Assembly (NCBI RefSeq): GCF_018613755.1
Contig: NZ_JAGGPP010000023.1
Coordinates: 80,288-144,287, forward strand
DNA length: 64,000 nucleotides
Direction: 5' to 3'
Source: Arthrobacter sp. ISL-72
GTDB lineage: Bacteria > Actinomycetota > Actinomycetes > Actinomycetales > Micrococcaceae
Shown here: positions 16,276-25,161 of the stretch, piece by piece
How the letters are laid out: the number at the start of each line of letters is the position of its first letter
Position numbering within the stretch: position 1 is the first letter of the stretch
Position numbers and translations under genes: made by a program
The notes under the pieces: generated by a model
What the model saw: the letters and a program-made list of their open reading frames with translations, nothing else
Told to the model about the DNA's origin: nothing
Database searches by the model: none

Positions 16276-17265
16276 ATGCGCAGTCAAACCGGGGCTTCGG
16301 CCCGAATAGCGGGTACCGCCACGGCGGTGTGCCTGCTGGCTTTGACGAGCGGATGCTTCGGCCCACCGCCTGCCCCGCCGTCGTCGTCGGAACCGCAAAC
16401 AAGTACAACGTCGGCGTCCTCCTCTGCAGCGACACCTTCCGGGAGTGCTTCCTCCGCCAACGGAAACCCAACGGCTGCGCCGTTGCCCGGCCCCGGTGAC
16501 GGCCCGCCTGCGCCCGACGCACTCGTCATCCGCTGGATCCCCATCGGTCCGGCGTCCCCGTCCGATCCGCCCGAGGGGACCCTCTACGAACTCCTGCGCA
16601 AGCGGGACTGCAGCGGTTTGCGGGAATCCACCCTCACCACGGCGTTCCCGGCGGTCTGGTCTGCGGCCGAGGCAACCTGCGAGGCGCTGGCCACGGACCT
16701 GCCCCGGGATTGGCAGCGGGCGGGGGACGAACTGGGTCGCGTCCCTGACCTGCCGCGCAGCAGGTGCTGGGAAATCAAAGTCATCGAATCGCTGCGCCAG
16801 GCCGTGGAGCTCCGGGCCGCTCATCCGGGCGGCCGGCTCTACGTCGATAGTGCAGGCGCAGGGGACGACTGCCCCCGCCGGCTGAGAGGGCTGACAGTGC
16901 TCGACGGGCCCCACGCCGGCGCGGCGCCGCCTCTGGTCCCCGCCGGCGGCGGACCCCCGGTGCAGCTGGAGGGGTTCCTGGTGAATGTGGATCGCGTGCT
17001 GGTGAACGGGAGCCCGGTTGAAGCCGAAGGACCGCAGTTCGGCCCCTTCGTGTTTTATGCCCCGCCGTCCGGGGGTGCTACCTCCGCCACGGTCACAGTG
17101 GAGGCGTCGCCTCCGGTTTCCGGTACAGCCGAGTTATTCTACGACCCGGCAGTGCCCGGTCCGGGTCCCGGCCCGACCGGCACTTCCACGGCGCCGCCTT
17201 CGACACCGCCTCCTACTACGCCGCCTCCGACGGGCGGGGCTTCGCCGGCAGAGCCGCCGTCATGA
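16276..17265 (+). CDS. Putative lipoprotein of unknown function with Pro/Thr-rich tail
   Basis: A 329-residue secreted protein. The N-terminus RSQTGASARIAGTATAVC runs into LLALTSGC, a lipoprotein signal with Thr at -3, so lipid anchoring at Cys27 is likely. A Ser/Pro/Thr-rich linker follows, then a globular part with four cysteines (KRDCSGLRE, AEATCEALA, RSRCWEIKV, DDCPRRLRG) and a Gly/Pro-rich C-terminus. I start at the ATG at 16276, with AGGTGGG 8 bases upstream; the upstream extension lacks a signal peptide. I do not recognise the domain. The next gene overlaps its stop by four bases and encodes a five-helix membrane protein, so the two probably work together. Confidence 0.7.
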   Translation: MRSQTGASARIAGTATAVCLLALTSGCFGPPPAPPSSSEPQTSTTSASSSAATPSGSASSANGNPTAAPLPGPGDGPPAPDALVIRWIPIGPASPSDPPEGTLYELLRKRDCSGLRESTLTTAFPAVWSAAEATCEALATDLPRDWQRAGDELGRVPDLPRSRCWEIKVIESLRQAVELRAAHPGGRLYVDSAGAGDDCPRRLRGLTVLDGPHAGAAPPLVPAGGGPPVQLEGFLVNVDRVLVNGSPVEAEGPQFGPFVFYAPPSGGATSATVTVEASPPVSGTAELFYDPAVPGPGPGPTGTSTAPPSTPPPTTPPPTGGASPAEPPS

Positions 17266-18134
17266 GCGGTGAACCGGAGGCGGCGGATCCCCGCTGGAAA
17301 CGCGCCGTGGACATGCTGGCGGTCGTCGGCCCGCCGTTGACCATGGCAACGGCCCTGCTGGTTTACTTCGGGTGGGCGCGGACTGATGCCCAGGCGAAGG
17401 CGATGGGACTGGACGTGAGTCTCTTCGGGTACACCGTGCAGGATTTTGTCCTTAGGAGCATTCCGTCGTTGTTCATCCCGCTGGTCTGGCTGCTGATTGT
17501 GGCTGTCCTGTGGCTGGCCCTGGACCGCTTTCTGGCCGGTCACCTCGTTGCCGGCCGCGTCGCAGGCATCCGTCGGCTGGCGGCGGTGATTCTGGTTGGC
17601 GGGGTGGCCTGTGCCGCCGCAATGTGGCTGGTGGTGATGCTCCAGCCGGAACGAACCGTGCTGTTTGTGCCGTACATCATGGCCGCCGGTGTCCTTCTGG
17701 CGGCATGGGGCCTGAGCCTGTGGCGGCGGTCCACGGAAGCGTCCGGCCGCAGCTTCAGTCCGTTGTCCAGGGGATCCGAAAAGACCCTCATCTTCTGCCT
17801 GGTGACCCTGTTGCTTTTCTGGGGCACATCGGACTACGCCCAGGCCCTGGGCAGGGGACTGGCGGTCAGCTACGAACAGCGGTCCGCGCTCCTGCCCACC
17901 GCAGTTGTCTACAGCAAGGACCCGCTGGGCATCAGCGCGCCCAACGTTCGCGAACAGCCCGGCGGCACCGCTGAGCATCCTGTCTACCAGTACAGCGGCC
18001 TCCGGCTCCTGGTGGTCAGCGGGGGGCGCATCTTCCTGCTCAACGAGGGCTGGACGCTGCGGAGCGGCAAAGTGGTGGTGCTCCGCGATGATCCCGGGGT
18101 GCGCGTGGAGTATGGGAACCCCGAGTCGAAATGA
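17262..18134 (+). CDS. Five-helix membrane protein of unknown function
   Basis: A 290-residue protein with hydrophobic helices near 17-39, 66-90, 105-128, 132-152 and 172-188, then about 100 mostly soluble residues ending LRDDPGVRVEYGNPESK. An odd number of helices and positive residues at the start predict the N-terminus inside and the C-terminal domain outside, on the same side as the preceding lipoprotein. The ATG shares ATGA with the lipoprotein stop, a sign of translational coupling. No family is recognised. The C-terminal VYSKDPLGISAPNV region resembles a small beta-rich sensor or binding domain, but that is only an impression. Confidence 0.7.
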   Translation: MSGEPEAADPRWKRAVDMLAVVGPPLTMATALLVYFGWARTDAQAKAMGLDVSLFGYTVQDFVLRSIPSLFIPLVWLLIVAVLWLALDRFLAGHLVAGRVAGIRRLAAVILVGGVACAAAMWLVVMLQPERTVLFVPYIMAAGVLLAAWGLSLWRRSTEASGRSFSPLSRGSEKTLIFCLVTLLLFWGTSDYAQALGRGLAVSYEQRSALLPTAVVYSKDPLGISAPNVREQPGGTAEHPVYQYSGLRLLVVSGGRIFLLNEGWTLRSGKVVVLRDDPGVRVEYGNPESK

Positions 18135-18135
18135 T

Positions 18136-18141
18136 TAGGCT
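18136..18141 (+). promoter_or_regulatory. Leaderless -10 hexamer for the RibD-like reductase
   Basis: TAGGCT, then ggggtc, then ATG at 18148: a six-base spacer and no Shine-Dalgarno sequence. Confidence 0.6.
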
Positions 18142-18147
18142 GGGGTC

Positions 18148-18714
18148 ATGTCCCGTCTCCAGTACTTCGTGGCTCAGTCCCTCGACGGATTCATCGCCAC
18201 ATCAGATGACAACCTGGCATGGCTCCTGCAGTTTGACGGCTTCGAGGGCGGCGGAGAAAGCTACGAAGCCTTCATGGCCGGGGTCGGCTGCATCGTGATG
18301 GGCGGCGAAACCTACACCTGGCTGATGGAGCACGAGCCGGGCAAGTGGCCCTATCCTGACACCCCGTGCTGGGTCTTCACCCACCACGAATATTCACCGC
18401 CGCGGGGAGCGGACATCACCTTCGTCCGGGGCGACGTCCGCGAGTTCATGGACGACTTCAGGGCTGAGGCGGGGGACAAGAACGTCTGGCTGGTGGGCGG
18501 CGGGGAGCTCGCGGCCCAGTTCGCCGACGCCGGCCTGCTGGATGAAATCATCGTGTCCATCATTCCGGTGGTGCTCGGCGCGGGCAAGCAGCTGCTCCCC
18601 ATCAAGGCCGGCCCCACGCCGCCGCTGGAACTGGTGGCGTCCAACACCATGGGCCGGGGCATCGTGGAGCTACGCTACCGGCTCGGCAGTACGCCGGACA
18701 GGGCGCCTGACTGA
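18148..18714 (+). CDS. Dihydrofolate reductase-family protein (RibD C-terminal domain)
   Basis: A 188-residue protein with the RibD-C/DHFR fold: the opening LQYFVAQSLDGFIATSDDNLAWL, the central VMGGETYTWL, and the NADPH-binding stretch NVWLVGGGELAAQFADAGLLDEIIVSIIPVVLGAG. It lacks the deaminase half of RibD and is too divergent to be the folate or riboflavin enzyme, so the substrate is unknown. The ATG at 18148 follows a TAGGCT hexamer at six bases, with no ribosome-binding site. It converges on the thioesterase gene with a 15-base gap. Confidence 0.9.
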   Translation: MSRLQYFVAQSLDGFIATSDDNLAWLLQFDGFEGGGESYEAFMAGVGCIVMGGETYTWLMEHEPGKWPYPDTPCWVFTHHEYSPPRGADITFVRGDVREFMDDFRAEAGDKNVWLVGGGELAAQFADAGLLDEIIVSIIPVVLGAGKQLLPIKAGPTPPLELVASNTMGRGIVELRYRLGSTPDRAPD

Positions 18715-18729
18715 CCCGGCACGGGGAAG

Positions 18730-19194
18730 TCAGGAAGCGCTGTTGCGGATCAGGTTGGTGATCCGGGCGGTGGACAGCCGGCGGCCCTTTTCATCGGTCA
18801 TCACAATCTCGTGCGTGGTCAGAGTGCGGCCCAGGTGGATGGCGGTACAGGTTCCGGTCACCGTGCCGGAGGCTATGGCACGGTGATGGGTTGCCCCTAC
18901 TTCTATTCCCACCGCATGCCGCCCCGGTCCGGCGTGCATCCCCGCCGCGAACGAGCCGAGCGTCTCGGCCAGCACCACGTGCGCGCCGCCGTGCAGGATC
19001 CCGGCCACCTGCGTGTTGCCTTCCACGGGCATGGTGGCAACCGTGCGTTCGGGGGACATTTCAAGGAAGTGGATGCCCATCTTCACTACCAGCGCGCCAA
19101 CACCGTACTCGGCCAGCCACTCATGCATTTCTTCCGGGACTCCGGCAGCTGTCAGTTCGGCGGCGAACTGCCCGGGCGTGAAATTGTCCATCAT
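18730..19194 (-). CDS. PaaI-family hotdog thioesterase
   Basis: A 154-residue single hotdog domain. The family hallmark AGILHGGAHVVLAETLGSFAA is at about 65-85, with GIEVGATHHRAIASGTVTGT and a C-terminal STARITNLIRNS strand. Such enzymes hydrolyse acyl-CoA or aryl-CoA thioesters. I take the ATG at 19194 (MMDNFTPGQF); the next ATG at 19191 is equally possible. The long open frame upstream to 19689 is antisense to polA. Only 19 bases separate this start from the divergent polA start, and no ribosome-binding site is present. Confidence 0.88.
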   Translation of the reverse strand: MMDNFTPGQFAAELTAAGVPEEMHEWLAEYGVGALVVKMGIHFLEMSPERTVATMPVEGNTQVAGILHGGAHVVLAETLGSFAAGMHAGPGRHAVGIEVGATHHRAIASGTVTGTCTAIHLGRTLTTHEIVMTDEKGRRLSTARITNLIRNSAS

Positions 19195-19200
19195 GCCAAC

Positions 19201-19206
19201 TAGGCT
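19201..19206 (+). promoter_or_regulatory. Leaderless -10 hexamer for polA
   Basis: TAGGCT followed by seven bases (ggcactt) and the GTG at 19214. It lies inside the 19-base gap between two divergent start codons, so the -35 must lie within the thioesterase gene. Confidence 0.55.
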
Positions 19207-19213
19207 GGCACTT

Positions 19214-22045
19214 GTGAGCGAAACTACCAAACCGGCCCTAGCCCCCTCTGCTACAGACATCCTCCCGGCAACTGAGTCCGAATCAGTAACTGCGGCCACG
19301 CCCGCCCGGAAAACAACGCGGACCACGGAGCCGGTTTCCGCTACCGAGGCCCCTGTGATTCCCATCACGGACCAGCCCCGCCTCCTGGTGCTGGACGGGC
19401 ACTCGATGGCGTTCCGGGCGTTCTTCGCCCTGCCTGCGGACAAGTTCTCCACCGCAAACGGGCAGCACACCAACGCCATCCATGGATTCACGTCCATGCT
19501 CATCAACCTGATCAAGGAACAGAAGCCCACCCACATCGCCGTGGCCTTCGATGTCTCGGATGAAACCACCCACCGGAAAGCTGAGTACAGCGAATACAAG
19601 GGCGGCCGGAACGAAACGCCCCGGGAGATGAGCGGCCAGATCGACCTCATCGACAAGGTCATGCAGGCCTGGGGCATCAAGACGATCAAACTGCCCGGCT
19701 ACGAGGCCGATGACGTCCTGGCGACTCTCGCCACGATGGGCGAAAAGGCCGGCTACGAAGTACTCCTCGTGACGGGTGACCGTGACGCCTTCCAACTCAT
19801 TACCGACAACGTGTTTGTGCTCTACCCCCGCAAAGGCGTCAGCGACATTCCCCGGTTGGACACCGCGGCGATCCTGGAGAAGTATTTTGTGACGCCGCCG
19901 CAGTACTCGGACCTCGCCGCCCTGGTGGGGGAGTCCGCGGACAACCTCCCGGGGGTTCCCGGCGTCGGCCCCAAAACGGCAGCCAAGTGGATCAACCTTT
20001 ATGGCGGTCTGGAAGGGGTCCTGGAGCACCTCGACAAGATCGGCGGCAAAGTGGGGGATGCGCTCAGGGCCAATGTCGAGGCCGTCAGGCGCAACCGGAA
20101 GCTGAACCGGCTGCACACGGATCTGGAGCTTCCGGTGACGCTGGACGAGCTGGCCGACCCGCGGCCGGACCAGGCTGCCCTGGAGCAGCTGTTCGACGAC
20201 CTCGAATTCAAGACCATCCGCGCCCGGCTCTTTGCGCTCTACGGCAGCGAGGTTGTTGAAGCGGAGCGGGAAAGCCTGGACACCCCGGACTTCGTGACCC
20301 CGGTCAGCGCCGCCGAACTGACCGCGTTCCTCGAGGCGGGTGCCGGCAAACGCTCAGCTGTCGCCGTTGACCTCGTGCCGGGCCGCATCGGTGAAGATGC
20401 CGCCGCGGTGGCGATTGTCCACGAGGGCGGGGCTGCCTACATCGACCTGGCCAGCCAGGACGCCGCCGCCGAGAACGTCCTGGCCGGCTGGCTCAAGGAC
20501 CCGAGTGCAGCCAAAGTCATGCACGGTTACAAGGCCGCCATCAAAGCCCTGCACAGCCGCGGACTGGGCCTGGAGGGTGTGGTGGACGACACCTCGATCT
20601 CCGGTTACCTCATCCAGCCGGACCGCCGGACCTATGAGCTCGCCGAACTGGCCCAGCACCACCTGAACATCATCATCTCGTCCGAAACCGCCAAGGCAGG
20701 CCAGCTCGAGCTGGCGTTTGACGGGGAAGACGAAGCCACAGCCGGCGCACTCGTCCACGCGGCCGCCGTCGTCCAGGCCCTGAGCCGCTACTTCGAGTCG
20801 GAACTGACGGAACGCCAGGCTGCGGACCTGCTGGCCACCCTTGAGCTGCCCGTCAGCCGGGTTCTGGCTGACATGGAACTTGCAGGAATTGCCATCGACA
20901 TGGCCCGCATGGACGAACAGTTGGCGGATCTCGCGAAGGTGATCGACAACGCCCAGGAGCTTGCCTTCGCAGCCATCGGCCACCCGGTGAATCTCGGATC
21001 ACCCAAGCAGCTCCAGACGGTGTTGTTCGAGGAACTCGGCCTGCCCAAGACCAAGAAAATCAAGTCCGGGTACACCACCGACGCCGCATCGCTGAAGAAC
21101 CTGCTGGAAAAGACGGGGCACGAATTCCTGGTCCAGCTGATGGCGCACCGCGAGTCTTCAAAGCTGAGCCAGATGCTGGAGACGCTGAAGAAGTCTGTCG
21201 CAGAGGACGGCCGGATCCACACCACCTATGCGCAGAACGTCGCAGCGACGGGCCGGATCTCGTCCAACAACCCCAACCTGCAGAACATCCCCATCCGAAG
21301 CGAGGAAGGCCGGCGCGTCCGCGGCATCTTCGTGGTCAGCGAAGGCTACGACTGCCTGCTGTCCGCGGACTACTCGCAGATCGAAATGCGCATCATGGCC
21401 CACCTGTCGGGGGACGCCGGCCTGATCCAGGCGTACAGGGACGGCGAGGACCTCCACCGGTTCGTGGGGTCCAACATCTTCCATGTGCCAACTGACCAGG
21501 TGACCAGCGCCATGCGGTCCAAGGTCAAGGCGATGTCTTACGGCCTTGCTTACGGCCTGACGTCATTCGGCCTCTCCAAGCAGCTGGAGATTTCCGTAGA
21601 CGAGGCGCGGACCCTCATGAAGGACTACTTCGACCGGTTCGGCGCCGTCCGCGACTACCTCCGCGGCGTGGTGGACCAGGCCCGGATCGACGGCTACACG
21701 GCCACGATCGAGGGGCGCCGCCGTTATCTTCCGGACCTCACCAGCACCGACCGCCAGCTGCGCGAGAATGCGGAGCGCATTGCGCTGAACTCTCCCATCC
21801 AGGGGTCCGCGGCTGACATCATCAAGCGCGCCATGCTGGGCGTGCATGCGGAACTGGCGGCCCAGGGCCTGAAGTCGCGCATGCTGCTGCAGGTCCATGA
21901 CGAACTGGTCCTGGAGGTCGCGGCGGGGGAGCGTGAGGCTGTGGAGAAGCTGGTGACGGAGCAGATGGGCGCCGCGGCCCGGCTGAGCGTTCCGCTCGAC
22001 GTCCAGATCGGCGTCGGCACCAGCTGGTACGACGCCGGCCACTAG
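19214..22045 (+). CDS. polA: DNA polymerase I
   Basis: A 943-residue repair and Okazaki-fragment polymerase. The 5'-3' exonuclease domain (about 60-350) shows LLVLDGHSMAFRAFFAL, KLPGYEADDVLATLA and NLPGVPGVGPKTAAKW. The middle domain has lost the acidic 3'-5' exonuclease motifs (AVAVDLVPGRIG), so proofreading is probably absent, as in other actinobacterial enzymes. Polymerase motif A is LLSADYSQIEMRI, motif B KVKAMSYGLAYGLTSFGLSKQ and motif C LLQVHDELVLE. The frame is open to 19013, but that stretch is antisense to the thioesterase. I use the GTG at 19214, seven bases after TAGGCT. The first 55 residues are Thr/Ala-rich and may be poorly structured. Confidence 0.95.
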   Translation: MSETTKPALAPSATDILPATESESVTAATPARKTTRTTEPVSATEAPVIPITDQPRLLVLDGHSMAFRAFFALPADKFSTANGQHTNAIHGFTSMLINLIKEQKPTHIAVAFDVSDETTHRKAEYSEYKGGRNETPREMSGQIDLIDKVMQAWGIKTIKLPGYEADDVLATLATMGEKAGYEVLLVTGDRDAFQLITDNVFVLYPRKGVSDIPRLDTAAILEKYFVTPPQYSDLAALVGESADNLPGVPGVGPKTAAKWINLYGGLEGVLEHLDKIGGKVGDALRANVEAVRRNRKLNRLHTDLELPVTLDELADPRPDQAALEQLFDDLEFKTIRARLFALYGSEVVEAERESLDTPDFVTPVSAAELTAFLEAGAGKRSAVAVDLVPGRIGEDAAAVAIVHEGGAAYIDLASQDAAAENVLAGWLKDPSAAKVMHGYKAAIKALHSRGLGLEGVVDDTSISGYLIQPDRRTYELAELAQHHLNIIISSETAKAGQLELAFDGEDEATAGALVHAAAVVQALSRYFESELTERQAADLLATLELPVSRVLADMELAGIAIDMARMDEQLADLAKVIDNAQELAFAAIGHPVNLGSPKQLQTVLFEELGLPKTKKIKSGYTTDAASLKNLLEKTGHEFLVQLMAHRESSKLSQMLETLKKSVAEDGRIHTTYAQNVAATGRISSNNPNLQNIPIRSEEGRRVRGIFVVSEGYDCLLSADYSQIEMRIMAHLSGDAGLIQAYRDGEDLHRFVGSNIFHVPTDQVTSAMRSKVKAMSYGLAYGLTSFGLSKQLEISVDEARTLMKDYFDRFGAVRDYLRGVVDQARIDGYTATIEGRRRYLPDLTSTDRQLRENAERIALNSPIQGSAADIIKRAMLGVHAELAAQGLKSRMLLQVHDELVLEVAAGEREAVEKLVTEQMGAAARLSVPLDVQIGVGTSWYDAGH

Positions 22046-22080
22046 CTGGTTCAAGCATTCGGTTCAAGGGGGAGCGGTAC

Positions 22081-23370
22081 GTGGCAGACAAGTACGAGAT
22101 CCGGAGGTTCAGCGCGGCGGAAAAGGGCGCGCCCGGCTATGCCCAGGGAACCGACTGGATTCAGGCCGTGGGATTCGGCTTCCACGATTCCCGCCGGAAT
22201 GACGACTTCGTGGACAAGATCATGGACATGTACCGCGCAGATGGCCGTGAGCTGACCGGCGTCTATCAGACCGGGGAGGTGGCTCCGCATTCCCTGGGCT
22301 CAGACATTCCGGTGGCCACGTTCGGAACCCTGCGGAAAGACCTGAACGTCGGCTACGGTCGCCAGCTCCGGACGCACATGGTGACAGCGGTGACCGTGCG
22401 CGGGACGCACCGGCGGCAGGGACTGCTGCGCCGCATGATGAGCGAGGACCTGTCCGCGGCGAAAGCGGACGGGTTGGCGATGGCGGCGCTGACCGCTTCG
22501 GAAGGGTCCATCTACGGGCGGTTCGGCTACGGCGTTGCCACCTTTGAGCGCAGCATCAAGGTGGACACCGGACCCCGCTTTGGACTCCGGCACGTGCAGT
22601 CGGGGACCGTGGAGATTGCCGACCGGAAAGTCCTCCTTGAGCTGGCTCCCGAAGTGTTCGAACGCGTGCACCGGCTTACCCCGGGGTCCATCCTCAGGCA
22701 GGACGCCTACCGGCAGAACGTGTCGGGAACCGTTGGGCGGGAGGGCAAGGAAGATGAAGCCATCAAGTGCGCGCTCCACTATGATGCCGCCGGAACCGTG
22801 GACGGCTACGTTTCCTACAAGTTCGCCGGCTGGGACTCCAAGCCGTACACCGTTGACGTGGTGGACCTCGTTGCCGCCACCGATGCTGCCTACCTTGAGC
22901 TGTGGCAGTTCCTCGGGACGATCGACCTTGTCCAGCGCATCAGCTGGCCGGACGCGCCGGTGGACGATCCGCTGGGGTGGGCGTTAACGGACCCGCGTTG
23001 CGTCGAGGCCTCGGACCACCGGGACATGCTGTGGCTCCGGATCCTGGACAGCCTGCGGGCGCTGGGTGCCAGGCGTTACTCTGCGGATGGAACGCTGGTC
23101 CTGGGGATTGCGGACTCGCTGGACTTCGCTGGCGGGACGTTCGTTCTGGACGTGAAGGACGGCGAGGCCACCGTTTCAGTGGCCGGTCCGGAAACACGGG
23201 CGGACCTGTCCATGGATGTGGCCGACCTTGCCTCCATCTACCTCGGCGCTGTCTGCCCCGTGACGTTGAACGCGGCGGGACGGATCCAGGAACACACCGA
23301 AGGTGCCGGGGTCCGCGCGAAGCTGATGTTCGCCGTCGAGCGGGCGCCGCACTGCCTGACCCATTTCTGA
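22081..23370 (+). CDS. Eis-like GNAT N-acetyltransferase with C-terminal SCP2 domain
   Basis: A 429-residue protein of the Eis (enhanced intracellular survival) family, usually acetylating amines such as lysine side chains or aminoglycosides with acetyl-CoA. The GNAT core has the acetyl-CoA loop VTVRGTHRRQGLLRRMM at about 101-117 and LTASEGSIYGRFGYGVAT. A second GNAT-like domain and a sterol-carrier-like C-terminus (about 330-429) follow, and the chain ends in the aromatic/His-rich APHCLTHF, typical because the C-terminal carboxylate takes part in catalysis. The GTG at 22081 has a purine-rich GGGGGAG 6-7 bases upstream. It lies 35 bases after polA and is probably cotranscribed. Confidence 0.92.
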   Translation: MADKYEIRRFSAAEKGAPGYAQGTDWIQAVGFGFHDSRRNDDFVDKIMDMYRADGRELTGVYQTGEVAPHSLGSDIPVATFGTLRKDLNVGYGRQLRTHMVTAVTVRGTHRRQGLLRRMMSEDLSAAKADGLAMAALTASEGSIYGRFGYGVATFERSIKVDTGPRFGLRHVQSGTVEIADRKVLLELAPEVFERVHRLTPGSILRQDAYRQNVSGTVGREGKEDEAIKCALHYDAAGTVDGYVSYKFAGWDSKPYTVDVVDLVAATDAAYLELWQFLGTIDLVQRISWPDAPVDDPLGWALTDPRCVEASDHRDMLWLRILDSLRALGARRYSADGTLVLGIADSLDFAGGTFVLDVKDGEATVSVAGPETRADLSMDVADLASIYLGAVCPVTLNAAGRIQEHTEGAGVRAKLMFAVERAPHCLTHF

Positions 23371-23392
23371 CGTGCCCAACGGGCCGGCCGCT

Positions 23393-23422
23393 TTGACCCG
23401 TGTTGGAGGCTACGACTAGAAT
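23393..23422 (+). promoter_or_regulatory. rpsA promoter, SigA-type
   Basis: -35 TTGACC at 23393-23398 and -10 TAGAAT at 23417-23422 with an 18-base spacer. Predicted transcription start near 23429, giving an untranslated leader of about 147 bases. Confidence 0.7.
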
Positions 23423-23436
23423 AAACGGGCGTGTAC

Positions 23437-23448
23437 TACGTGCACGTA
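23437..23448. promoter_or_regulatory. 12-bp perfect palindrome in the rpsA leader
   Basis: TACGTGCACGTA reads the same on both strands. It lies just downstream of the predicted transcription start and a few bases before a second TAGAAT hexamer (23451-23456). Confidence 0.45.
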
Positions 23449-23575
23449 TCTAGAATCCACAAATCAGGATGAACCTGGCAGATCCATGCGTTCTGCCATC
23501 ATCTGCGGGCCCGTCAATGCGGGTGCGCGGCGGTCCGCCTGACCGACTAACTATCCACAACGGAGCCCCTACTAC

Positions 23576-25054
23576 ATGACCATCACCTCCACCGAGAAGC
23601 CCGGTACCCCCGTAGTCGCGATTAACGACATCGGTACCGCTGAGGACTTCCTCGCAGCAGTCGACGCCACCATCAAGTACTTCAACGACGGAGACCTCGT
23701 CGAAGGTACCGTCGTCAAGGTCGACCGCGACGAAGTTCTGCTCGACATCGGTTACAAGACCGAAGGTGTCATCCCCTCCCGCGAGCTTTCCATCAAGCAC
23801 GACGTTGATCCCGGAGACGTCGTCTCCGTTGGCGATCAGGTCGAAGCCCTGGTGCTCACCAAGGAAGACAAAGAAGGCCGCCTGATCCTCTCCAAGAAGC
23901 GTGCTCAGTACGAGCGCGCCTGGGGCGACATCGAGAAGGTCAAGGAAGAAGACGGTGTCGTCACCGGTACCGTCATCGAGGTTGTCAAGGGTGGTCTTAT
24001 CCTCGACATCGGTCTGCGCGGCTTCCTGCCCGCATCCCTCGTCGAGATGCGCCGTGTGCGCGACCTTGCTCCGTACATCGGTCAGCAGATCGAAGCCAAG
24101 ATCATCGAGCTGGACAAGAACCGCAACAACGTTGTGCTGTCCCGCCGTGCATGGCTCGAGCAGACCCAGTCCGAGGTCCGCTCCACGTTCCTCAACAAGC
24201 TGGAAAAGGGCCAGGTCCGTCCCGGCGTCGTTTCCTCCATCGTCAACTTCGGTGCCTTCGTGGACCTGGGCGGCGTAGACGGCCTGGTTCACGTTTCCGA
24301 GCTGTCCTGGAAGCACATCGACCACCCGTCCGAGGTTGTCGAAGTTGGCCAGGAAGTCACCGTCGAGGTTCTCGAGGTCGACCTGGACCGCGAGCGTGTC
24401 TCCCTGTCGCTCAAGGCTACGCAGGAAGACCCGTGGCAGACCTTCGCCCGCACCCACGCCCTCGGCCAGGTTGTTCCGGGTAAGGTCACCAAGCTCGTTC
24501 CGTTCGGTGCGTTCGTACGCGTCGAAGACGGCATCGAAGGCCTCGTGCACATCTCCGAGCTGGCAGTCCGCCACGTTGAGCTGGCTGAGCAGGTTGTCTC
24601 CGTTGGCGACGAGCTGTTCGTCAAGGTCATCGACATCGACCTCGAGCGCCGCCGCATCTCCCTCTCCCTCAAGCAGGCTAACGAGGGCGTTGACGCTGAC
24701 AGCACCGAATTCGATCCGGCACTCTACGGCATGGCCGCCGAGTACGACGAAGAGGGCAACTACAAGTACCCGGAGGGCTTCGACCCGGAGTCCAACGAGT
24801 GGCTTGAAGGCTACGAGAACCAGCGCGCAGCCTGGGAGCAGCAGTACGCTGACGCCCAGACCCGCTGGGAAGCACACAAGAAGCAGGTTGCCCAGCACGC
24901 TGCCGACGACGCTGCAGCTGCAACGTCCGGCGACAGCGACTCCGGCACCACCAGCTACTCCTCCGAGCCGGCTGCTGAGTCGAACGCTGGGGCCGGTACC
25001 CTTGCTTCGGACGAGGCTCTTGCCGCACTGCGCGAGAAGCTGACCGGCAACTAA
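23576..25054 (+). CDS. rpsA: 30S ribosomal protein S1
   Basis: A 492-residue S1 with four OB-fold S1 domains (about 35-105, 122-188, 205-275 and 290-362), the actinobacterial arrangement, versus six in E. coli. Repeated signatures are GTVVKVDRDEVLLDIGYKTEG, GTVIEVVKGGLILDIGLRGFLP, GVVSSIVNFGAFVDLGGVDGLVHVSEL and GKVTKLVPFGAFVRVEDGIEGLVHISEL. The acidic, Ala-rich C-terminus is likely flexible. It binds mRNA on the small subunit. Codon use is strongly biased to C-ending and highly expressed codons, unlike the shadow frames. The ATG at 23576 has GGAG about 12 bases upstream. A strong promoter precedes and a strong terminator follows, so it is monocistronic. Confidence 0.97.
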   Translation: MTITSTEKPGTPVVAINDIGTAEDFLAAVDATIKYFNDGDLVEGTVVKVDRDEVLLDIGYKTEGVIPSRELSIKHDVDPGDVVSVGDQVEALVLTKEDKEGRLILSKKRAQYERAWGDIEKVKEEDGVVTGTVIEVVKGGLILDIGLRGFLPASLVEMRRVRDLAPYIGQQIEAKIIELDKNRNNVVLSRRAWLEQTQSEVRSTFLNKLEKGQVRPGVVSSIVNFGAFVDLGGVDGLVHVSELSWKHIDHPSEVVEVGQEVTVEVLEVDLDRERVSLSLKATQEDPWQTFARTHALGQVVPGKVTKLVPFGAFVRVEDGIEGLVHISELAVRHVELAEQVVSVGDELFVKVIDIDLERRRISLSLKQANEGVDADSTEFDPALYGMAAEYDEEGNYKYPEGFDPESNEWLEGYENQRAAWEQQYADAQTRWEAHKKQVAQHAADDAAAATSGDSDSGTTSYSSEPAAESNAGAGTLASDEALAALREKLTGN

Positions 25055-25109
25055 TTTGCCGGTAGTCCCTGGGATCTGATTCCCCGGGAGCCAGGCAGTT
25101 AGCACGCTG

Positions 25110-25147
25110 AAGGTGGCCGTCCCCGGAAGGGGGCGGTCACCTTTTTG
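25110..25147 (+). terminator. Intrinsic terminator of rpsA
   Basis: Arms AGGTGGCCGTCCCC (25111-25124) and the complementary GGGGGCGGTCACCT (25129-25142) enclose a GGAA tetraloop, with two G-U pairs, and are followed by a run of T. About 14-15 base pairs. Confidence 0.9.
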
Positions 25148-25161
25148 TTTACCGCGGTATT

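Noticed and set aside
19013..19213. N-terminal extension of DNA polymerase I
   Set aside because: The upstream frame is antisense to the thioesterase gene and adds no domain; the GTG at 19214 fits the promoter spacing.
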